64,000 nucleotides of DNA, taken from NCBI GenBank assembly GCA_037013685.1, contig CM072884.1, forward strand, positions 4,340,001 to 4,404,000, in the 5' to 3' direction. The position numbers and the translations under genes were made by a program. The stretch comes from Acridotheres tristis (taxonomy: Eukaryota; Chordata; Aves; Passeriformes; Sturnidae). A model generated the notes under the pieces. The model did no database searches. It saw only the letters and a list, made by a program, of their open reading frames with translations, and was not told the origin of the DNA. Positions 57,501 through 64,000 of this stretch are shown here, piece after piece; the stretch's first letter is position 1, and every line of letters starts with the position of its first letter.

Positions 57501-60087
57501 TTATATTCATTTCACTGGCCACTAAGTGGTGCCAGCGCATCACGCACAGCCCTGAGCTCAGCGGGACTTGTCACAGCAGCAGCTCCTGCTGTCACCCTGT
57601 CCTTCCCCGGTACAGGAGTGTCTGCTGGCCCATTCCCACCTTATTTCTGCTTTCGTGGTGGCCAAGCAATGTGCCCACTGTCCCCTGGTGCCCCAGGCCG
57701 GCCGTGTGCCCTCCTGTGACTACAGGCAATTTCCTTCTGTGCTAAGCAAAGCAAAGTTCCCACTGCTGCAAAGTTTGCAGAACCCCCTCAGGACACACTC
57801 CAGAGCTGACAGTACCTGACACACATTTTTTTCCCATTTCACTTACTCAATTACTTTTGATTTATTAAGAAGATTTAAATTCCGCTTCTAGACTGAGACT
57901 TGGAGAGTTACAAACATCACACACACACATCCCCCCCCAAAAAAAGGAAAAAAAAAAAAAAAAGGAGAGAAACAAGTAAATACCAGGAGTATGTAGAAAC
58001 TAAAAAAAAAAAAAACCAAAAAAACCCCAAAATTAAAAACCAAGCAAGCATATAGTCTGTCATTTCTCAGTTTGCATGCTCTTCTACTGTTTGGCACTAG
58101 GTGCCAGCAAATCCTAAACATAAAAAAGTGAGATCCCAGGGAAACAGGAAAGTCATTAAAGTATTCAGCCTTTTGCTTTCAGAGCAGGGATCTGGACTTC
58201 TCTACAAGCAAAAAGCATGGGCTACACATACCCAGATCAGCTGGAGATGTAACAAACAAACTGCCTGCCTGACCAGGCAGAGCTAAGCTTCAGCCTGTGG
58301 TTCTGAGTTGTGTGAGGTTGGACAGAAAGCATCAGCATCACAGCAATTGTGTCACTGCAGTTCTTCTCCTTCATTTATTTACCCAGCCTGTGTGGCTTCT
58401 CCCAGGCTAGAAAACTTTCACCCCCACTGCTAAATAATTAATATCTGAAATCCTAAGAAAGCTCTTCAGTCCTGCATTTCTCTTACTTGACAAATTAATT
58501 CATCAAGATGGCCAGTTCTCAGAGCCAGGTCCTGATTTGGGTATCTGACATTTCTCAAAATCCAACGCCAAAAAACCCCCAAAACAAAGCTTTCTCTGAG
58601 CACAGACACTTCTCCAACCTCCACCTACAATTTTGTTTCTAAAAGGAATGTTCAAATACCATGTTCCCTGTAATCAAAACAGCACACTTCTGTTTATCCT
58701 CCCACAAATCACTCTTAAAACCTAGGGATGAGCATGGCAGCTCCCAAGCAAGACAAAGCAATCCATCAGCTTTAATAACCTCTCATCACTCCAACCACCC
58801 TGGGCTGGAACTGGAGGGCTGCTGTTGCCACTTCCTTCTCTGTTTTAATTCTTCACTTTTTTGGCCTGATTTGTATTTCACAACAGGGCAACAAATAACT
58901 CTGAAGAACATCTCAGCAGACACCTCTGGCTTTTACATCTGCACTTCAACAAATGTTGTGGGAACGGAATTTTGCAACATGACAGTGAGCGTTGTGCCAC
59001 GTAAGAGATGGGGCTGCCTTGGGAAAGAAGTACCAGAGAGAATATCTTAGCTCAAAGCATTAAAGGAGGGGAATGTTAGCATCTGTTTCTGCACACCTTT
59101 TAGAGAGACCCTCTCCCCTGGTTTACATACTGGTAGAGCACTCAGCAGCTCATTGGGTTAGCTCAAAAATGACAAAAAAGCTCCTATAGAGTCAGACAGC
59201 GCTGAATTTGTGATGCCTGAAACTCACCTTCATAGACAAAGAAGAGCATTTGTTCAGAACCAGGGGCTCCTCCCTGGCAGTAGCTAACTGCTCCTGTACT
59301 ACCCAGTACAGAATTATTTCCAGTTGCTCTAGTCAAACAGATGTGGCTTCCACTCAGTCTGGAGCTGGTGGAAGGGTTTGAAGTGCAGTGATTGTGCTGA
59401 TGCCCTTTGACATCATTCCCCCTGCTAACTCCTCCCTTCCCACACAGCATCCATGAACATAGCTCTGTATGCTGGCATCATTGGGGGAGTTGTTGCTGCC
59501 ATTGTGGTGATTGGGATCATTGCCTACTGCTGCTGCTGCCGGGCAAGCAAGGACACTGACTATGAGATGACGTGAGTACCTCTCCCTGCAGCAGCCAGTG
59601 GAACACATGAGGGGTTCTCCTTTTCCCTCCTGAACCAACAGATGGAGTGGAAAGCTGGGGAGAAAAGAAATATGGGAAAGCATGCACTGCTTTCTCCTTT
59701 CAGTGTCCACCCCAGTGACTCCCATCTCTCCTCATGGGACATGCCCAGGAGTCCCAGACACCTTTGTGTCTCTGGGTAGAACCAAATTATTCAAACCTTG
59801 GATGTGAATTAGCACACGTGCTATGAAAAAAAAAACCCCAATAGCTCCCACAACTCTTGTATCACCAGCAAGACTAAATTTGTGGACTTCAGTTGGGTAC
59901 AGTTCTAGATCAGCTTAGAGCAGTTTAAAAGTAACCTAACACAAAATCTCAGAGAGGTTTCTGGCTGGTTTTGACTAACACCTCTACTCCTGAACAATGT
60001 TTTAGGGAGAAAGAAGACAGAAATTACCCCTCCAGGCAGATGCCAACAAGGCAGGACAGCACAGGGGAGAATGTGGAGAATGCATGA
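51505..60087 (+). CDS. GPA33: GPA33 (A33 antigen), complete CDS span
   Basis: Seven coding exons (49, 152, 211, 159, 114, 124 and 82 nt) join in frame to 891 nt, or 296 residues; human is 319. The signal peptide is residues 1-23, with cleavage before ITVEAP (human ISVETP). The IgV domain has Cys45, Trp61 and Cys117 (DNGTYAC). The IgC2 domain has Cys145/Cys161 and Cys209/Cys220 (TSGFYICTS), the double-disulfide pattern of the CTX/JAM family. The transmembrane helix is about 235-255, followed by YCCCCR, a palmitoylation-type cluster also in human. The tail of about 37 residues is shorter than in human. N-glycosylation sequons are at Asn40, 112, 158, 198 and 221. In mammals it is a basolateral surface protein of intestinal epithelium. 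It is transcribed away from STYXL2, as in human. Confidence 0.96.
51554..54720 (+). other. GPA33 intron 1
   Basis: A 3167 bp GT-AG intron. No repeat family was recognised apart from short A runs near 53.75 kb and 54.13 kb. Open frames within are not supported as exons. Confidence 0.85.
54721..54872 (+). CDS. GPA33: GPA33 coding exon 2 (IgV, first half)
   Basis: Acceptor TTCTCTTCCTAG/TTCTGG, donor AGCAAG/GTAAAC, phase 0. It encodes the end of the signal peptide, ITVEAPAKEIKVARGKNATL, RCNFK with the first Ig Cys, and GDLVVWKK with the core Trp. Confidence 0.94.
54873..55752 (+). other. GPA33 intron 2
   Basis: An 880 bp GT-AG intron in which I recognise no further feature. Confidence 0.85.
55753..55963 (+). 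CDS. GPA33: GPA33 coding exon 3 (IgV, second half)
   Basis: Acceptor CTCTGTGCCAG/GTTG, donor GTCCTCG/GTGAGG, phase 1. It encodes RIQFSGNIDTGDISITI and the canonical MEDNGTYACSV ending of an Ig V-type domain. The exon is more GC-rich than its introns. Confidence 0.95.
55964..56518 (+). other. GPA33 intron 3
   Basis: A 555 bp intron carrying an 11-bp tandem array at 56341-56382. Confidence 0.85.
56341..56382. repeat. 11-bp tandem repeat, four copies
   Basis: GAAACAAATTA is repeated almost exactly four times, which suggests recent slippage. Confidence 0.92.
56519..56677 (+). CDS. GPA33: GPA33 coding exon 4 (IgC2, first half)
   Basis: Acceptor TCTTCCTTCAG/TTGC, donor TCAGAAG/GTAGGG, phase 1. 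It encodes VAPSKPEC, QTINLTCISHEGSPTP and YTWKSF, close to the human PPSKPEC and EGSPTPQYSWK words. Confidence 0.95.
56678..58886 (+). other. GPA33 intron 4
   Basis: A 2209 bp GT-AG intron. It has a GC-richer patch at 57.48-57.72 kb with two CTCF-like words and an A-rich simple-sequence tract at 57.91-58.03 kb. An octamer ATGCAAAT lies at 56715-56722. Confidence 0.8.
57913..58030. repeat. CA/poly-C/poly-A simple sequence
   Basis: A short CA run, eight Cs, then long interrupted A runs. It is low-complexity DNA without a recognisable parent element. Confidence 0.85.
58887..59000 (+). CDS. GPA33: GPA33 coding exon 5 (IgC2, second half)
   Basis: Acceptor TTTCACAACAG/GGCAA, donor GTGCCAC/GTAAGA, phase 1. 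It encodes ITLKNISADTSGFYICTS and GTEFCNMTVSV, matching human SLKNISTDTSGYYICTSS and GTQFCNITVAV. Confidence 0.96.
59001..59447 (+). other. GPA33 intron 5
   Basis: A 447 bp intron; nothing else was recognised in it. Confidence 0.85.
59448..59571 (+). CDS. GPA33: GPA33 coding exon 6 (transmembrane)
   Basis: Acceptor TTCCCACACAG/CATCC, donor GAGATGAC/GTGAGT, phase 2. It encodes PSMNIALYAG, a Val/Ile/Gly/Ala-rich membrane helix, then the four-Cys cluster CCCCR and a KDTDYEM juxtamembrane stretch. Confidence 0.95.
59572..60005 (+). other. GPA33 intron 6
   Basis: A 434 bp intron without recognisable elements. Confidence 0.85.
60006..60087 (+). CDS. GPA33: GPA33 coding exon 7 (cytoplasmic tail)
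   Basis: The acceptor is AATGTTTTAG/GGAG. It encodes a hydrophilic tail, EKEDRNYPSRQMPTRQD and TGENVENA, then TGA at 60085. The tail lacks most of the acidic, Arg-rich segment present in human A33. The 3' UTR follows directly. Confidence 0.9.
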
Positions 60088-60621
60088 ATGAACAAGCCAC
60101 GGCCATCTCCAGGATCTGCTGAGGCACAGGTATCACTGTAGAAAAGAAATCAATCCCTCTTTCTTACTGCAAGGAGTTGAATTATAAAATGAAAGCCAAA
60201 GACTCTGCCTTCAAGCTCTGGGAGAGAACATTATTGCTTCCCTGGAAAGAAGAGCTTGATGTACAGCGAGCATTAAGACAGACTCTCAGAAAAATGCACG
60301 TGGAGCACTGCTGCACCCAGTCAGAATCATCCAAAAATAACCAGTCTTCCAGACTTCCAACTTTCTCAAAAAAGAAACCAGTCAGGTTTATTTGGAGAAC
60401 AGAAGAACAGAGCTGCTGCTGTATCCCCAGATCCACAAAAGGTTTCAAGGTCACCAACAGCATTTCATCAAGGAAGGGTGGTTTTGTTTATTGAGTCATG
60501 CAAATGTCACAGCTTTCACCATTTCCCAACACAAACTTTTTTTTTTATGGAGGTTGAAGCAAGATGATTTTTAAAGACATTTTTAAAAATGTATTCTTTG
60601 TATATATTATACATGCACATG

Positions 60622-60627
60622 AATAAA
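60622..60627 (+). terminator. GPA33 poly(A) signal
   Basis: AATAAA lies about 535 nt after the stop, preceded by a T/A-rich stretch. It is the first canonical signal in this 3' UTR. Cleavage is expected near 60640-60650. Confidence 0.75.
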
Positions 60628-60649
60628 GATATGGAAAAAAATCATCGAT

Positions 60650-62760
60650 GACCAATGAGACTCCTGTTTGGGACAATAATACATAATAATGTCACAGATA
60701 AGGTAACAACTTAGATGGGCAGCTGGTAAGAACTAGAAACAATCCAGCCTATTTACTGTCAGACTCCTGAATTGCTGAATTCTAGCTCCCAGAGCTCTTA
60801 ATTTTCATTACATTACTCTTTCCTCCTGATTGTTGCATGGGCAAGTCAGAAATAGTCCATTGCTCCTGCTGCTTCTGAAAAAATAACAATGTGAGAGCAC
60901 GTACATGACAAGTACATCCTTAATTTAAAAGAAAAAGGAGAGGGGAAGGAAGAAGGAAAAAAACCTTTTTATTCAAAACTGTAACAATTTAATCAGAAGT
61001 ATTGCATTTTATGTGCAAGATGTGTGCAAATGTGGAGGGAATTCTTAACACTGGTATCTTTGGAAGAGACTGGACTGTCCATCAATGGGTATTAAAGCTA
61101 ATTAACAGTTTTTTGGGGTTGGTTGCCTTTATTTGTTCTTTTTGGTTTTTTTCAAGATATGTTTGCAGTAAAATATTTATCCTTTCAAAACTCCTTACTG
61201 CATCTTCAACTTTGGGAGTTTCAGAAAATTACAGCAATGCCTCTCACATACCCATTACCCCCATTACTGAAATAAAAATCTAAAATTTAACTTCAGAGAA
61301 GAACCAGCCATCCTCCTACACATGACCAGCATTTTCTAGATTTCAAACTATGAAAATCACCCTACCAGAACTGTAATTCTGGCTTGCTTTCTGGCTGCCT
61401 TTGTTTTACATAATACTTAAAATTAATCATTTGTAGTAATAACAACTGCAAAAACCAACAACAGGAGTTCTTTACAAAGAACACACACGTCTAAATCTCT
61501 CTGACAATGGACAACCTGAAATGCAAGACATTCTGAGGACCTTTTTTCATGATACATGACAAAACATTGCAAAAATGGATGGCTAAAAAAAGGACACTGC
61601 ACAGAGACAGTGAAGGCAGATAAAAAATGAAGTGCAGAGCTCAGAAGCAGAGCTGTAACAAGCAAGTATAGTGTGAATTATCTAATTACCATTGTAACAC
61701 ATTTCTACTGTGAAACAAAAGCTATTTCTTTTATAAATGTTACAGACATTAGTCAGCACAACCTGTTTCCTCCACCAAAACCCTGCGGCTGAAGAGAACT
61801 TCTGCTGAGGGATAATAGTGTGGATTCTGAAAGATCTTAACTGGAAAGTCCAGCAAAAGGACTTGAAAATTATCAGGAGAAGAACACCAGAATATATCCA
61901 GAAACTGGCTGTGGCCACTAAACCATTGTAACACTCTGCTACCTGTCCAATACTCTTCACTTTTAGGATGGGTGAAGCTTAATTTTGCTGTTTGTCAGCT
62001 GAAGTCTTCAAGTAGCACTTGCATAGTGGTCATTTTAGGCATGAAGGCAAATACAGATTAGCAGTAAGCAACTGCCCTAAGTTGTCCAAAGAAACCAGCC
62101 ACAAAATACAGAGGAGTTTATAAAATGACCCCCAAACCCATGAATTTAATTCTCTGTAAGCAGATTCTATAAGACCTAGCAGAGGAAAAGCAAGAGAGTC
62201 CAACTTGACATTTAAAGCAGAACTATAAGTTCTGCAACGCTAAGGCCAGCTCTGCACTGAGAAATAAACTAAGTGATAGCACATGGAGATATGGCTGAGA
62301 TAATTCAGTGCTGCTTATCATTTTTTACCGTTTTTAAAATACCTTGGAAGTAGTGCATTTATCAGAATGCTTTATGTGTTTTTCCTCAACAAATTCGTTC
62401 TACTCTGTCAGCCAGAAATACACAAATACACATATTCATACTCATGCCTTATTCCAGGGTTTTCCTGTGACTGAATTAATTTCCTGCCTATATGTCTTTT
62501 GAAGCAGGAATAACTCCAAGAGTAACCTGTAGCATAACCACAACCTTATGCAAAATTAAACCAGTAGTAATGAATTCGGAGGGAAGATAAATTAAGCTAG
62601 TGATACTTAATTAATTCCAAAGAGTTAATGTATGTATACCAAACTTCAATAACCACCTCCCCCAAAAGGCAGGAAGGAGGGAGAAAATGTATGACCAGGT
62701 AGAAAAGTAAATTCCTACTTTACACCTCACATAGCAAACAGCAAACTACTGTTTAGTTAT
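60650..62760. other. Flank beyond GPA33, no gene recognised
   Basis: This is AT-rich, apparently unique sequence. Minus-strand AATAAA words at 60968-60973 and 61128-61133 would suit the 3' end of a convergent gene, but no coding exon supports one. By synteny with human, MAEL would be expected next on the minus strand; I did not find its protein words here. Confidence 0.4.
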
Positions 62761-62769
62761 GCTCAATCA

Positions 62770-63200
62770 ACTTTCTTTATTCACAAACTTAGCACAGAAA
62801 GCAAACAGGCTGGTCAGGCATAATTTTGCAAGGGCAAATCCATGCTGACTCTTTGCAGTCCCCCACTTCTCCTTCATGTACCCAAAGCCACATTCCAAGA
62901 GGGCTCGCTCGATGATTTTTCCAAGCAGTGCAGTGGAACTGAGCAGCCCGGGCTTTCCTAGATCACCTTTTTGACAGATGGGTGCAGTATTTGCCTCCCA
63001 CTGCTGCGGACTCCCTGTGCTCTCTGTGACCTTCCAAAGGTGAGAGAACAGCCTCAAAAAGGTGTCAGTGAACTTCCTCAGCATCCTGGGATGCAGCACA
63101 TCTGGCTTGAGGGACTGCATGGGTTTGGAACTCCCACTGCTGCTGTTCTCCCTGAACCCTTCCTGAGTACAGATTTGCTTTTCAAACAACACCCCAACAG
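62770..63200 (-). mobile_element. CR1 LINE reverse-transcriptase fragment
   Basis: A minus-strand frame of 141 codons contains CR1 RT words in order: LHPRMLRKF, FSHLWKVTES (usual form: SWRSGEVPEDW), ANTAPICQKGD (ANVTPIFKKG), LLGKIIERALLE, SQHGFALAKLCLTSLFAF (SQHGFTKGKSCLTNLIAF). It covers the N-terminal third of RT only, with no catalytic Asp pair, and is a 5'-and-3' truncated relic whose frame happens to remain open. Confidence 0.9.
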
Positions 63201-64000
63201 CCCTGGCCAGTGTTCATGGATCCTTCCTTTGTAGCCCACACCTGCTTCTCTCTCCCTTACACTACACTAGGACTAGAATTCAGCCACAAGATCCCTGTGA
63301 AGACAAGAGTCTTCCCAATCATTCTCCCTGCATTCCTGGATTGCTCTTATGCTTGGGAGTCCTTAATGAACTGCCAGCCTTAATGCTCCTTTATCCCACA
63401 GAGCTGGCTCCAGGGATTCCACCCCTCCTCACTTGCCACAGAACCACCAAGATCTGCTCTCACTGCCTTCCCCACTCTCCTCAGGATCTTGGCAAGTATT
63501 TCCAATATTACAGACACACAAAAGCTGGTGCTGCCACAGCCCTCTTCAAGATTCAGTACAGTTCACAATTCACAGCTTGTCAGAAAGATAAGAGTTAATT
63601 ACCTCACCATCCTTGTTGCTAGAGCAACTGCACTCCTTTTCTGTTTATTTGTATCAAATGTTCCAGGAAAGACACCGAGGCAGTGGTCCTGATGAAGTTC
63701 ACAGTACAATGATCAAATCTCCAAGATTAATTCTGGATGTGTTGGAGCTACTACTGAATTTATTACAGCCCAACATAAGGGAATTTGTAACTTCTGCTGC
63801 ACTTCACCTGCTCACTAGGGACTGAAGGGAATTATATGAAGATGGCAGTTAGAGAAGTTTATGGGAACCTCTAAGACAGAACCACAGAAAAGTGAGAGAA
63901 CAGAGATAATATAGGGTTAGATTAATAGAAGTGTTTGCCAATTTCTTAATTTTACTAAATCATTGCAATAAAATTTATTGGCTGGCCACTCTAGGGTGAC
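63201..64000. other. Right edge, no feature recognised
   Basis: There is no coding exon or confident repeat here. The stretch just right of the CR1 fragment could be more of the same element, too decayed to assign. Confidence 0.4.

Noticed and set aside
61423..61960. Minus-strand frames of 80-92 codons as exons of the next gene
   Set aside because: No recognised protein words and no consistent splice signals.
62767..63192. 141-codon frame as a host gene
   Set aside because: The word order is that of CR1 reverse transcriptase; it is a repeat relic.
60650..64000. MAEL coding exons
   Set aside because: Expected by synteny, but no maelstrom-domain or HMG-box words were found on either strand.

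Overview
The window is vertebrate nuclear DNA, almost certainly from a bird. Genes are split by GT-AG introns. Interspersed repeats are dominated by CR1 LINE fragments with typical avian 3' ends, together with a decayed endogenous retrovirus and a few very old MIR-like relics. I cannot name the species from sequence alone.

Three genes are supported. (1) The first coding exon of POU2F1 (Oct-1) lies on the minus strand at 10259-10322, inside a CpG island (about 9.1-10.66 kb). Everything to its left, 1-10258, is the start of POU2F1 intron 1, and the rest of the gene is off the left edge. (2) STYXL2 (DUSP27), a muscle pseudophosphatase, is complete on the minus strand. Its coding exons at 44924-44812, 42416-42322, 41462-41231, 40470-40253 and 38346-35519 join in frame to 1161 codons. 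A 5' noncoding exon near 45.64-45.79 kb sits next to a MEF2/TATA-like element. (3) GPA33 (A33 antigen, an IgV+IgC2 cell-surface protein of the CTX/JAM type) is complete on the plus strand in seven coding exons between 51505 and 60087, giving 296 codons, with a poly(A) signal at 60622.

Gene order and relative strands (POU2F1 minus, STYXL2 minus, GPA33 plus) mirror human 1q24, where GPA33 faces away from STYXL2 and POU2F1. This supports all three calls independently. The three genes are not functionally coupled: POU2F1 is a widely expressed transcription factor, STYXL2 acts in striated-muscle sarcomere assembly, and GPA33 is an intestinal epithelial surface protein.

Region by region: 1-9.1 kb is AT-rich POU2F1 intron. 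9.1-10.66 kb is the CpG island with NRF1- and YY1-type sites. 10.66-11.34 kb is a degenerate minisatellite of about 45 bp units directly behind the promoter. 11.35-34.6 kb is intergenic, with a CR1 fragment (24.6 kb), a class III-like ERV relic (25.6-26.5 kb), an older CR1 (31.4-32.2 kb) and simple repeats. 34.6-45.8 kb is STYXL2, with a CR1 in one intron. 45.8-51.4 kb is intergenic, with a 1.2 kb CR1. 51.4-60.65 kb is GPA33. 60.65-64 kb holds no recognised gene, only a CR1 reverse-transcriptase fragment; the gene expected next by synteny (MAEL) was looked for and not seen.

I found no novel multi-gene system. The items most worth a second look are the promoter-adjacent minisatellite, an in-frame upstream AUG in POU2F1, a series of Trp-basic motifs in the STYXL2 tail, and a weak candidate orphan exon at 50.0 kb.
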